Assembly (NCBI RefSeq): GCF_010470675.1
Contig: NZ_VOIQ01000003.1
Location: 1-64,000 of the forward strand
Origin: Desulfovibrio sp. JC010
Lineage (GTDB): Bacteria > Desulfobacterota > Desulfovibrionia > Desulfovibrionales > Desulfovibrionaceae
Direction: 5' to 3'
Length of the DNA stretch: 64,000 nucleotides
Shown here in pieces: positions 1-7,647 of the stretch (positions are counted from its first letter, which is position 1; each line of letters opens with the position of its first letter). The notes under the pieces were generated by a model. The model worked only from the letters and a program-made list of their open reading frames with translations, had not been told where the DNA came from and did no database searches. Made by a program: the position numbers and the translations under genes.

Positions 1-108
1 GCTGGCAAAGCTCATAAAGTTGCGATGGTCGCATCAATGAGAAAGTTACTTGGCATTTTGAATGCCCTAATTGCTAACGACCAATATTGGTCTGAGCAGC
101 CTGCGTAG
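1..108 (+). mobile_element. IS110-family transposase, C-terminal fragment
   Basis: The window opens inside an open frame (frame 1) that ends with TAG at 106-108 and gives 35 residues. They include KVAMVASMRKLLGILNALI and end in WSEQPA. The small-basic/helical stretch with the [KR]xxAxVAxMRKLLxxLNA pattern is typical of the end of IS110/IS902 (DEDD) transposases, also called transposase IS116/IS110/IS902. The rest of the element lies left of the window. IS110 elements lack classical terminal inverted repeats, so the right boundary cannot be fixed. A genomic palindromic repeat starts about 20 bases after the stop codon. Confidence 0.75.
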
Positions 109-129
109 CTTGACTTTTGCCACCGTTGC

Positions 130-239
130 TCCGGCGGCTGGGGAAGGGGAGAAAAAACTTTGCTAACGCCCAAAGTTTTCTCTCCCCTTCCCCAGACCCC
201 ATCCCCTCTCTTTCAAAGACGTTTTTAGTTATGCTTCGC
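130..239 (+). repeat. Modular intergenic repeat, copy 1 (core type C)
   Basis: CTCCGGCGG frame followed by a long hairpin (GGGGAAGGGGAGAAAA around 138 pairing with TTTTCTCTCCCCTTCCCC near 186-204), a CAGACCCCATCCCCTC linker and a closing TATGCTTCGC. Same design as copies at 27126 and 49650. The hairpin loop carries GCTAACGCC, shared in inverted form with the copy at 27126. Confidence 0.7.
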
Positions 240-275
240 AAAAAGCGTACTAAAACAGTCTTCGAATACAGAGAC

Positions 276-359
276 GGCGAAGCCTTAATAAAAGTTTTTG
301 GGATTCTTAAACCCTTTTTACAAAAAGGGTTTAAGGCCCCCGGCGGGGTCGCCGAAGGC
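276..359 (-). repeat. Modular intergenic repeat, copy 2 (core type A)
   Basis: GGCGAAGCC followed by TTTTGGGATTCTTAAACCC, a hairpin closed over TTTTTACAAAAA, then GGGTTTAAGGCCCCCGGCGG and GTCGCCGAAGGC. It sits 7 bases beyond the stop of the acyl-CoA ligase and could act as its terminator on the minus strand. Confidence 0.75.
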
Positions 360-365
360 CAAATA

Positions 366-2012
366 TTATGCGTCGGGGTACAGCTCTGCGGCCATGTCCC
401 GGAGTTTGTATTTCTGGATCTTGCCGCTTGCGGTCATGGGATAAGCGTCAAGGAAGGTGATGAACTTGGGAATTTTGTAGCGCGAGATCTGACCGCGGCA
501 GTAGTCGATGACATCCTGCTTGGTCATTTCCACACCATCCTTGAGGATGATGAATGCGCCGACCTGCTCCCCGTATTTCTCACTGGGAACCCCGGCCACC
601 TGCACGTCGAGAATGCCGTCCATGGTGTAGAGGAATTCTTCGATTTCACGGGGGTAGATATTCTCCCCGCCACGGATGATCATGTCTTTGAGGCGTCCGG
701 TTACGTCAACGTAGCCTTCTTCATCCATGGTTCCGAGGTCTCCGGAATGGAGCCAGCCGTCCATATCGATGGTGGAGTTGGTTGCTTCAGGGTTGTTGTA
801 GTAGCCCTTCATGACGTTGTAACCGCGACAGCAGATTTCACCTGTTTCGCCGGGTGCGCACATCTCGCCTGTTTCGGGATGGATGATGGCCACCTCGATT
901 TCAGGCATGGCCCGGCCAACGGTCTCTGTGCGCCGCTGTACGCTGTCGCTCATGCGGGTCTGGGTCATAACCGGGGAAGCCTCGGTTAGACCGTAACAGA
1001 TGGTGATGTCCTTCATGTTCATCTTGTCCATGACCTTCTTCATGACCTCGATGGGGCAGGGCGATCCGGCCATGATGCCGGTACGCAGTGAAGAATAGTC
1101 GAACTTATCGAACAGCTTGTGTTCGAGGATGGCGATGAACATGGTCGGTACACCGTAAAGGGCGGTGCATTTTTCCTGATCCACAGAAGCCATGACCAGC
1201 AGCGGATCGAACCCTTCAAGGATGACCATGGTGGTTCCGTGGTTCACCGCGGCCAGTACACCGAGTACGCAACCGAAACAGTGGAACAGGGGCACGGGCA
1301 GGCAGAGGCGGTCACCGGGCTTGAAAGCCTGATTCTCGCCGATCCAGAACCCGTTGTTGCCGATGTTGTAGTGGGTCAGCTGTACGCCCTTGGGGAACCC
1401 GGTGGTTCCTGAGGTGTACTGCATGTTGACCACATCATGCGGATCAAGGGAAGCCTGACGTTCTTCGTAGTCTTCCTCTGTGGTTACTGCGGAAAGGTTG
1501 ATGACCTCGGCCATGGAGTACATGCCGCGGTGCTTTTCCTGACCGAGGAAGAAAACCCTTTTGAGATCGGGGAATTTTTCGCTTTTGAGGTAACCGCGTT
1601 CCTGAGTCTTGAGTTCGGGAATCAGCTCATATGCGGTCTGGAGATAATCGATCTCTCTGAAACCGTCGATGATGACCAGGTTCTCGCATTCGGACTGCTT
1701 AAGCAGATATTCCAGCTCGGTGGTGCGGTAAAAAGTGTTAACGGTCAGCAGGATGGCCCCGATTTTGGCGGTGGCGAATTGCAATGCCACCCAGTAAGGC
1801 ACGTTGGTAGCCCAGACAGCCACCTTCTCGCCTTTCTTGATTCCAAGAGCCATAAGACCCATGGCCAGATCATCCACCAGCTCACCGAACTCGCGGTAGG
1901 TCAGGCGGAAATCGCGGTCCACATAGACAACAGCTTCCTGTTCCGGCCATTTTTCAACAGCCTCATCCAGAAGCGCGCCAAGAGTGATTTCCCTGAGATG
2001 TGATTGTTCCAT
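366..2012 (-). CDS. AMP-binding acyl-CoA ligase (fatty-acyl-CoA synthetase family)
   Basis: Adenylate-forming enzyme of 548 residues that activates a carboxylic acid with ATP and joins it to CoA. Seen: the P-loop-like motif [11 protein letters not shown] at 199-209, the GLTEASP adenine motif in the middle, the hinge [16 protein letters not shown] near 440, and the C-terminal catalytic lysine in ASGKIQK (K531). Length is normal for medium or long-chain acyl-CoA synthetases. No membrane segment is visible, so it should be cytosolic. The gene follows an XRE-cupin regulator by 12 bases, an arrangement that suggests co-transcription and substrate-responsive control. The true substrate (long, medium or aromatic acid) cannot be read from the sequence. 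Confidence 0.9.
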   Translation of the reverse strand: MEQSHLREITLGALLDEAVEKWPEQEAVVYVDRDFRLTYREFGELVDDLAMGLMALGIKKGEKVAVWATNVPYWVALQFATAKIGAILLTVNTFYRTTELEYLLKQSECENLVIIDGFREIDYLQTAYELIPELKTQERGYLKSEKFPDLKRVFFLGQEKHRGMYSMAEVINLSAVTTEEDYEERQASLDPHDVVNMQYTSGTTGFPKGVQLTHYNIGNNGFWIGENQAFKPGDRLCLPVPLFHCFGCVLGVLAAVNHGTTMVILEGFDPLLVMASVDQEKCTALYGVPTMFIAILEHKLFDKFDYSSLRTGIMAGSPCPIEVMKKVMDKMNMKDITICYGLTEASPVMTQTRMSDSVQRRTETVGRAMPEIEVAIIHPETGEMCAPGETGEICCRGYNVMKGYYNNPEATNSTIDMDGWLHSGDLGTMDEEGYVDVTGRLKDMIIRGGENIYPREIEEFLYTMDGILDVQVAGVPSEKYGEQVGAFIILKDGVEMTKQDVIDYCRGQISRYKIPKFITFLDAYPMTASGKIQKYKLRDMAAELYPDA

Positions 2013-2024
2013 GAAAATCCTCTC

Positions 2025-2591
2025 TTATTCCGGGAAATAAAGAACTGCGTAGATATCACACTTTTCGTTGCCTTCAGCAGCAACATAGTGCGGGACCACG
2101 GAATTGAAATATACGCTGTCGCCGGCTTCCAGAACGCTTTCTTCTTTGCCGTAAACGACTTTCAGCTTGCCGGAAACAACGATGATGAATTCTTCGCCTT
2201 CGTGGGAAGTCGTCTTGGGTTCTGCATCTTCAGGCTGGATTTCGATGAAGAAGGGTTCCATGTGGCGGTCACTCTTGCCTTTGGCAAGGGAGAAGTACTT
2301 CATGGAAGCTGTCTTTTCCTGATCGGAATGCATGGCAAATTCTTCCCTGCGCTCGCCGAGCTTGACGATGAGCGGGTCTTTGCTGACCTGATCGTCAAGG
2401 AAGGTGCCCAGTCTTACACCGAGAGCTCTGGCAATCTTAAGTAGAGGACCTAGCGAGGGGTATTTTTCTTTTTCTTCCACGGCTGTAAGGAAATCAATTC
2501 CAAGGCCGGTGCGGTCGGAAAATTCATCAAGGCTCAAACCCTGTTTTTCCCTGAAATTTTTAATACGCTGTCCTACTTTTGCTTTGCTCAT
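2025..2591 (-). CDS. XRE-family transcriptional regulator with cupin sensor domain
   Basis: 188 residues. An N-terminal helix-turn-helix (about 8-62, containing the LSLDEFSDRTGLGIDFLTAVE pattern typical of HTH_3) is followed by a linker and a C-terminal cupin_2 barrel (about 115-185, with HEGEEFIIVVSGKLKV and EAGDSVYFNSVVPHY). Such proteins bind DNA and sense a small ligand or metal in the cupin pocket. It lies 12 bases upstream of the acyl-CoA ligase on the same strand, so it most likely controls that gene and itself. An inverted repeat TAAAC-cc-GTTTA at 2609-2620 in its leader is a candidate autoregulatory site. Confidence 0.88.
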   Translation of the reverse strand: MSKAKVGQRIKNFREKQGLSLDEFSDRTGLGIDFLTAVEEKEKYPSLGPLLKIARALGVRLGTFLDDQVSKDPLIVKLGERREEFAMHSDQEKTASMKYFSLAKGKSDRHMEPFFIEIQPEDAEPKTTSHEGEEFIIVVSGKLKVVYGKEESVLEAGDSVYFNSVVPHYVAAEGNEKCDIYAVLYFPE

Positions 2592-2914
2592 AATCCCCTC
2601 TGCTGGTCTAAACCCGTTTAAACTGCTTTTGATAAATACAATAAAAAAGTCAAAAAATGAGTACTTACATCAATGTCGGACATTTGTCATCTTATCCGAT
2701 CATTGTGCACCTGTTTTTAACAATATACCGAAGAAGAGTCAGTCTAAATCTTAGTGAAAGAAAAATGAAGAACAAAATTAAGCATTAAGAGTTTTTTCTT
2801 GCCATTAGTCTTCGGGATTATAATTGTGTGGCGGGGCGGGATTTTGATAGTGGTATTTTCTGTAAATATTATCTATAGTGCGCATAAATTTCAGGATATC
2901 AAAAGGAACAACAA
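2592..2914. promoter_or_regulatory. Divergent intergenic region between XRE-cupin and TPR genes
   Basis: 323 bases, AT-rich, no gene. It holds the inverted repeat TAAACCCGTTTA (2609-2620, overlapping the palindrome GTTTAAAC at 2616-2623) close to the XRE-cupin start, and TGTCGGACA (2674-2682). Both are candidate operators; promoters for both directions must lie here. No RNA structure was recognised. Confidence 0.4.
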
Positions 2915-3673
2915 ATGGCTGCGGCAGATCAAAATACAGGAAGACAAACAATCAAGGGCCTTTTCTCCAGCCAGAATGTACAGAAGATCGGTACCGGAAC
3001 AACAGTGCGCCGGACCATCAGCAAGATGTACTGGATGGTTGAAGAGCTGAATCCGGAGAATGTCGAAGTTCAGCCCCTGAACACAAGTTACGTTCCTGCC
3101 GGACCTAAAACAGTTGTTCCTATGGAAGAATTCCTTTCAAAATATTCTCCTGAGCCTGAATTCTATGTTTCCACTGTTTATCCCAAGATACAGGAGCTGA
3201 GTACCACCATTGAGCGTGGTGAAAAAGCAAGGCAGGCCGGAGCTACCTACAGTGCGGAATTCGAATTTCAGAACGCGCTGGGCGTGGATGAAGACAACGT
3301 AAAAGCCAACTTCGGTCTTGGACTTACCTATATGGAACGCGGCGAAGCCAACAAAGCCAACGATATTTTCAACAGGCTGGTCAAGCTTGATGCGGCCTTC
3401 CAGACCGAACACAAGCACCTGTTCAATGAATTCGGCATCAACCTGCGTAAGACAGGCATGCAGGATCAGGCTATCGATTACTATGACCGGGCATTGGAAA
3501 TGACTGCAAGCGATGAAAACCTGCATTACAACATCGCCCGGGCTTACTTTGAAAAAGGTGTGCTTGATAAATGTGCCGCCCATCTCAAAAAAGCTATTGA
3601 ATTAAATTCCGAACATCAGGAAGCTGCCAAGTTTCTGGAATTTCTTAAAAAGCATCATCCTGATCAGGCGTAG
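2915..3673 (+). CDS. TPR-repeat protein
   Basis: 252 residues. The N-terminal 90 residues are without recognised fold (QNVQKIGTGTTVRRTISKMYW). Residues about 95-240 form at least four tetratricopeptide units; the clearest read NVKANFGLGLTYMERGEANK, TGMQDQAIDYYDRALEM and NLHYNIARAYFEKGVLDKC. TPR domains are protein-binding scaffolds, so the role is probably adaptor-like. No signal peptide is seen. The start at 2915 has AAGGA nine bases upstream. It appears monocistronic and ends in a strong terminator. Homologues with this unusual N-terminus are expected mainly in Desulfovibrionaceae; that is an inference. Confidence 0.8.
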   Translation: MAAADQNTGRQTIKGLFSSQNVQKIGTGTTVRRTISKMYWMVEELNPENVEVQPLNTSYVPAGPKTVVPMEEFLSKYSPEPEFYVSTVYPKIQELSTTIERGEKARQAGATYSAEFEFQNALGVDEDNVKANFGLGLTYMERGEANKANDIFNRLVKLDAAFQTEHKHLFNEFGINLRKTGMQDQAIDYYDRALEMTASDENLHYNIARAYFEKGVLDKCAAHLKKAIELNSEHQEAAKFLEFLKKHHPDQA

Positions 3674-3697
3674 CTTGAGAACTTTAGGTAAAATTTT

Positions 3698-3734
3698 AAG
3701 GCCCCTTTCAACATGATGTTGAAAGGGGCCTTTT
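3698..3734. terminator. Bidirectional rho-independent terminator
   Basis: AAGGCCCCTTTCAACA pairs with TGTTGAAAGGGGCCTT around a 4-base loop, followed by T-runs on both strands. It lies between the convergent TPR gene and rsmB and can serve both. Confidence 0.9.
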
Positions 3735-3736
3735 AC

Positions 3737-5035
3737 TTACTTCTTTTCAATCAAAGCGGAATAGAAAAATTCGCGCAGTTCCGAATCAGGCGGGGTGGTC
3801 CACTCTTTTAGCGGAGTTGCATCCTTGTGCCGTTTAAGGAAAGCAGCTACCTGACGCTCATTCTCGTCCGGGTTGAGCGTGCAGGTGATGTAGGCCAGCC
3901 GTCCGCCTTTGCGGATGGTCTGCCATGCGTTGTCCAGAATTTTGGCCTGCAAGCGGACCAGCGAATCCATGTCTTCGGGAGTGCGCTTGAATTTGGTGTC
4001 CGGCCTGCGGGAAAGCACGCCCAGACCGGAACAGGGTACGTCCAGCAGGCCGGTGCCGATAGATTCTTTTGCCAGCGGCGGATTGATGGCCGAAGCCCGG
4101 AAAGATGCCACAGACGGGACTTCCCGCTTCAGCGCAGCCAATCTGCGTTTATGGGGATCACTGGCAATGATGGGTGAAATTTTCAGCGAATGCAGAAATT
4201 TTGACTTGCCGCCGCGACCGGAACAACCGTCCCAGACCGGGGTGGGCCATTCCTGTGGATCGAGCACGGAAAGGGCTTCACGGGCAGCATAGCTCTGGCG
4301 GGTTACCGATTCTTTCAGTCCTTTGAAAGCTTCGGGCCAGTAACCGGAATAAAATGCAAAAGCCTGCCCGTCCGAGGCAATGTAGTCTTCCTCTTCCAGC
4401 AGCTGCATGGCTGCGGCCTTGGCTTTTTTATCTGCGGTATTGAGCACGAATCCGGCAGCAGGCGGGCAGATCTGGGCTTCAAGGTATTGCTCGGCCCTGT
4501 CACGGCCATAGCTGTCCAGCCAGAGTTCCACAATCCATTCCGGGCAGGAATAAAATGCGGAAAGAAATTCGATGTCGGAATCAGTGTTGCGGCGGAAAAA
4601 ATCTTCGTCTGCGCCGTCTTCAGCCAGCCTTGCCACCTTGCGCAGCACGGCATTTGCCAGCCCGCCCAGTTTACCTTTGGAAAGACGTTTTGCGGAATCC
4701 ACGCCCCAGTCTACGGAAGCGTATGCCGGAACATCCATATGCAGGATTTCATAGGCGGCCATGCCCAGCACCCGCAGCACGGGAACAGGCAGTCCGTCCG
4801 GGCGGGAGAGAAAACAACTCAGCACATTCTGCAAACGCATGCGCATGCGCAGATAGCCGTAGAGAATCTCTGTGACGAAGCCCCGGTCGCGTCCGTCCAG
4901 ATTTGCAGCTGTGAGCGCATTATCAAGCACGGCCTGTGCATCCGCACCACCGTCAAGAGCGCGGGTTACGCATTCAAAGGCCACGCCCCTCGGTCCGGGC
5001 AGGGAAAGGGAATTGTTCTTTTTTTGTTTTGCCAT
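3737..5035 (-). CDS. rsmB: 16S rRNA cytosine-C5 methyltransferase (RsmB/Sun family)
   Basis: 432 residues. Residues about 12-140 match the NusB-like RNA-binding domain found at the start of RsmB. The remainder is a SAM-dependent RNA m5C methyltransferase: the catalytic pair is visible as Cys335 in DVPCSGLG and Cys385 in ITCTLNPDENE. The SAM-binding strand motif (VWDGCSGRGGKSKFL) replaces the usual DxCAAPGGK with a variant. The family methylates C967 of 16S rRNA in E. coli. It follows the DUF116 gene by 15 bases, so the two are probably co-transcribed. Because the SAM motif is divergent, activity on the same base is likely but not certain. Confidence 0.85.
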   Translation of the reverse strand: MAKQKKNNSLSLPGPRGVAFECVTRALDGGADAQAVLDNALTAANLDGRDRGFVTEILYGYLRMRMRLQNVLSCFLSRPDGLPVPVLRVLGMAAYEILHMDVPAYASVDWGVDSAKRLSKGKLGGLANAVLRKVARLAEDGADEDFFRRNTDSDIEFLSAFYSCPEWIVELWLDSYGRDRAEQYLEAQICPPAAGFVLNTADKKAKAAAMQLLEEEDYIASDGQAFAFYSGYWPEAFKGLKESVTRQSYAAREALSVLDPQEWPTPVWDGCSGRGGKSKFLHSLKISPIIASDPHKRRLAALKREVPSVASFRASAINPPLAKESIGTGLLDVPCSGLGVLSRRPDTKFKRTPEDMDSLVRLQAKILDNAWQTIRKGGRLAYITCTLNPDENERQVAAFLKRHKDATPLKEWTTPPDSELREFFYSALIEKK

Positions 5036-5050
5036 CAGCGGAGTCCCGGC

Positions 5051-5869
5051 CTAAAGCCCGGTCAGCGGGGTCAGGCCGACATTCTTATCGGCATCAGCGG
5101 GAAGCTTGTCTTCCTTGAGGAAACGGCGAAGTGCGTTTTCCACATCAATAAGTGAAACCTGAGTATCAAGGCAGGGACCGTGCGGACGCTCATTGAGTAC
5201 GCCGTAAACCGGAAGCGGATAGGTATCCTGAATACCGGAAGCAAGGTCGCGCTCACAGGCGATAGCAATGATCATGCGCGGGCGGTTCTGTACTACCAGA
5301 CGGCGGGCGATAGTCCCCCCGGTGGCAACATGGAAATGTACGCCGTATTTATCGCGCAGTTCCAGCAGACCTTTGATGGTACACAGGCCGCAGCGTTTGC
5401 AGTTATCAATGTCGTAAGTCAGACGCATATCGCAACGGCTGGCCTGTAAACAGTGCGGGGTCAGGATCATGATTTTTTCAGGATCAAAACGTCCCACTTC
5501 GGAAAGTACCAGCTCGTTATTCACTTTGATAAAAGAACCGCGAATCTTGCGCTTGGAAAGCCCGAACACACGCCCCAGAATGGTCATGAGCGGCAGGAAG
5601 AGTTTAATGCTCAAGCCGCGCGCTTTTTGAAAAAAGGGATGCGTTTTGCCCAGTATCACGTTGATCAGCAGACCTGCATACGCCCAGCCCACCAGCACAA
5701 TGAGTGCGAAAATGAACAGCCCCCAGCTCCAAGTCGCCCACGCACCGAAAGAATCCAGCCCCGCATATGGAACATACCAAAGCAGGCCCAGAAATGCGCA
5801 GAGCAGCAAACAGGTCCCGGTAATCAGGCCGATGAAAAGACGCTTTTTATTATCTTTTTCTACACTCAT
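5051..5869 (-). CDS. DUF116 membrane protein
   Basis: 272 residues. Two N-terminal membrane segments (about 11-32 and 45-68) precede a cytoplasmic domain rich in cysteine, including CLQASRC and CKRCGLC, then GGTIARRLV and IAIACERDLASG. This is the DUF116 signature. DUF116 genes are often found beside fmt and rsmB in Desulfovibrio and Clostridia, as here, but the biochemical function is unknown. The cysteine spacing suggests metal or Fe-S binding. The gene overlaps nothing and is followed by rsmB after 15 bases. Confidence 0.85.
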   Translation of the reverse strand: MSVEKDNKKRLFIGLITGTCLLLCAFLGLLWYVPYAGLDSFGAWATWSWGLFIFALIVLVGWAYAGLLINVILGKTHPFFQKARGLSIKLFLPLMTILGRVFGLSKRKIRGSFIKVNNELVLSEVGRFDPEKIMILTPHCLQASRCDMRLTYDIDNCKRCGLCTIKGLLELRDKYGVHFHVATGGTIARRLVVQNRPRMIIAIACERDLASGIQDTYPLPVYGVLNERPHGPCLDTQVSLIDVENALRRFLKEDKLPADADKNVGLTPLTGL

Positions 5870-5880
5870 ATATTAAATTC

Positions 5881-5967
5881 GCCTCCGGCGGCCCTTCGGG
5901 GACCAGTGAACCCTTTTGAAAAAGGGTTCTCTGGACTCTCCTAAAACTTTTATTAGGGCTTCGCCGC
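5881..5967 (+). repeat. Modular intergenic repeat, copy 3 (core type B)
   Basis: GCCTCCGGCGGCC, then a hairpin GAACCCTTTT/AAAAGGGTTC, the linker TCTGGACTCTCC, and TTTTATTAGGGCTTCGCCGC. Located 11 bases upstream of the DUF116 start codon. Confidence 0.8.
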
Positions 5968-6035
5968 TGCTAGCGCAGCAAGATCATTTTATTTAAAACA
6001 AGTACAATCCTCCAAACTACCCCAAAACAAAACGA

Positions 6036-6175
6036 CTAAAAGGTTTTGGGATTCTTAAACCCTTTTGACACAAATTCGCAGGAAAGCGAATTTGGACGTT
6101 TCCTGCAAGGCAACGCCCCGAAGGGGTGAGCCACAGGAAGTGGCGAATCAAAAGGGTTTAAGCCGCCGGAGGCAT
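6036..6175 (-). repeat. Modular intergenic repeat, copy 4 (type A with an insertion in its loop)
   Basis: The frame AAAGGTTTTGGGATTCTTAA, ACCCTTTT and AAAAGGGTTTAAGCCGCCGG is intact, but the loop is enlarged by roughly 80 bases. The insert has its own hairpins: CAAATTCGC/GCGAATTTG (6070-6093) and TTCCTG/CAGGAA (from 6100 to 6139). Lies just beyond the fmt stop codon. Confidence 0.75.
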
Positions 6176-6177
6176 TC

Positions 6178-7128
6178 TTAGCATTTATTTAAATACCCAC
6201 AAATAAAAGCTTTGCCGTCCATTTCTTTCTTTCCGGCTGGCTTGACCTTTGATGCGAGGTAAATCTTGTCCTGACAGGCGATGCCGAGCATGCCGTCAAA
6301 TTCGCCGACAATGGTTCCGGGCGCGTGATCGCCGACCTCTTCATCACCGGGCTTGCCGGGAGAAAGCACGAGGCGGATGGGATCTTTGTCTTCGGGAGTC
6401 CAGAAGTAAAAAGCACCGGGCCACGGATACATGCCCCGAATTTTGTTGTGCACTTCCTTGACCGGAAGATTCCAATCGATCAGCCCTTCTTCCTTACTCA
6501 GCTTGTCAGCGTAGGTGGCGATGGAATCATCCTGCGGCAGAACAGTCAGACGACCATCCTGATAGCGCAGCAGGGTTTCCATGACCAGCGGTCCGCCCAT
6601 ATCAGCAAGTTCGTCATGTACTTTTCCGGTAAAGTCGTCCCAGGCAATGCCGAGGGCCTGCTGAACCAGAATCGGCCCGGTATCAAGGCCCGCTTCCATC
6701 TTCATGATGGTGATCCCGGTGGCGTGGTCGCCATTGGCAACAGAGCGATGAATGGGTGCGGCACCGCGATACTTGGGCAGCAGGGATGCATGCACGTTGA
6801 TGGGCATCACTGCCGGGATGTCCAGCACAGCCTGGGGCAGGATCAGCCCGTAGGCCGCAACCACCAGAAAATCCGGCTCCAGCGCGCGCAGTTCTTCAAC
6901 ATCCTTTTCGTCCTTGAAGTTAACAGGCTGGTAAACGGGAATATCGTTTTTCAGCGCAACTTTCTTGACTGCGGAATGATTTACCTTCTGTCCGCGGCCA
7001 CTTTTGCGGTCCGGCTGGGTATAAGCTCCGATAACTTCACATCCGTCCCATTCCACGAGGTATTCGAGGATGGTGGACGCAAAGTCCGGGGTGCCCATGA
7101 AAACTATTTTCCAGCGTTTTTCAGCCAT
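6178..7128 (-). CDS. fmt: Methionyl-tRNA formyltransferase
   Basis: 316 residues, the usual length. It formylates initiator Met-tRNA using 10-formyltetrahydrofolate. Seen: N-terminal formyl-transferase domain beginning KIVFMGTPDFAS, the catalytic and loop region INVHASLLPKYRGAAPI with the Asn and His of the family, and a C-terminal OB-like tRNA-binding domain from about residue 205. The gene starts inside the end of def (25-base overlap); AGAAGG lies 8 bases before the ATG within def, which supports this start and suggests translational coupling. def-fmt pairing is widespread because the two enzymes add and remove the same formyl group. Confidence 0.97.
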   Translation of the reverse strand: MAEKRWKIVFMGTPDFASTILEYLVEWDGCEVIGAYTQPDRKSGRGQKVNHSAVKKVALKNDIPVYQPVNFKDEKDVEELRALEPDFLVVAAYGLILPQAVLDIPAVMPINVHASLLPKYRGAAPIHRSVANGDHATGITIMKMEAGLDTGPILVQQALGIAWDDFTGKVHDELADMGGPLVMETLLRYQDGRLTVLPQDDSIATYADKLSKEEGLIDWNLPVKEVHNKIRGMYPWPGAFYFWTPEDKDPIRLVLSPGKPGDEEVGDHAPGTIVGEFDGMLGIACQDKIYLASKVKPAGKKEMDGKAFICGYLNKC

Positions 7129-7616
7129 TTTTTTACCTTCTTATCGTACATTGCACGTTTCAGGCGGCCTACACGGTCGACAATGAGAGTACCATCCAGA
7201 TGGTCAATTTCATGCTGCAGCACAATGGCCAGAAAATCGTCAGCTTCGATTTTCAGTTCATTGCCTTCAAGGTCGGTACCGGTAACGGTCACTTCAGCAT
7301 GACGCTTGATGGTGCACTTGAAAGCGGGGCAGGAAAGGCATGCCTCTTCGGAGTCAACTTTCTCAGCACTCTTTTCAACGATTTCCGGGTTAACAATAAC
7401 CTGCAAATCAGTACGCTCTTTGGGACCGGAAGGATCGATCACGATGAGCCTTTTCTGGATGCCGACCTGCGGAGCCGCAAGGCCCACGCCGTCATCCTCG
7501 TACATGGTCTCGATCATGTTATCGACCTGCTCCTTAAGCTCAGGAGTAATTTCCTCAACCCGAGCGCATACTTCACCCAAAGACGATTCGGGATAAGCTA
7601 ATATTTCCATTTTCAT
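7104..7616 (-). CDS. def: Peptide deformylase
   Basis: 170 residues, normal length. Removes the formyl group from nascent proteins. The three family motifs are present: GVGLAAPQVG (43-52), EACLSCP with metal ligand Cys93 (usual form EGCLS, so Gly is replaced by Ala), and QHEIDHLDG with His135 and His139 as metal ligands and Glu136 as catalyst. Start at 7616 has GGAGG about ten bases upstream; an in-frame ATG two codons later is an alternative. It lies 31 bases after aspS and overlaps fmt, so hisS-aspS-def-fmt may be one transcription unit. Confidence 0.97.
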   Translation of the reverse strand: MKMEILAYPESSLGEVCARVEEITPELKEQVDNMIETMYEDDGVGLAAPQVGIQKRLIVIDPSGPKERTDLQVIVNPEIVEKSAEKVDSEEACLSCPAFKCTIKRHAEVTVTGTDLEGNELKIEADDFLAIVLQHEIDHLDGTLIVDRVGRLKRAMYDKKVKKWLKNAGK

Positions 7617-7647
7617 ATGCTAAAGCCTCCAGAGGCTTTTTTAATTC

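Larger units (their letters stand above)
5870..6177. other. Intergenic region filled by two modular repeats
   Basis: 308 bases without a gene. It holds repeat copy 3 (5881-5967) and the enlarged copy 4 (6036-6175), back to back in opposite orientation, separated by about 70 AT-rich bases that may carry the promoter for the DUF116-rsmB pair. Confidence 0.7.

Noticed and set aside
117-989. 290-residue frame across repeat copies 1-2 and the acyl-CoA ligase antisense strand
   Set aside because: Begins inside intergenic repeats and then runs antisense to a clear gene; no family similarity.
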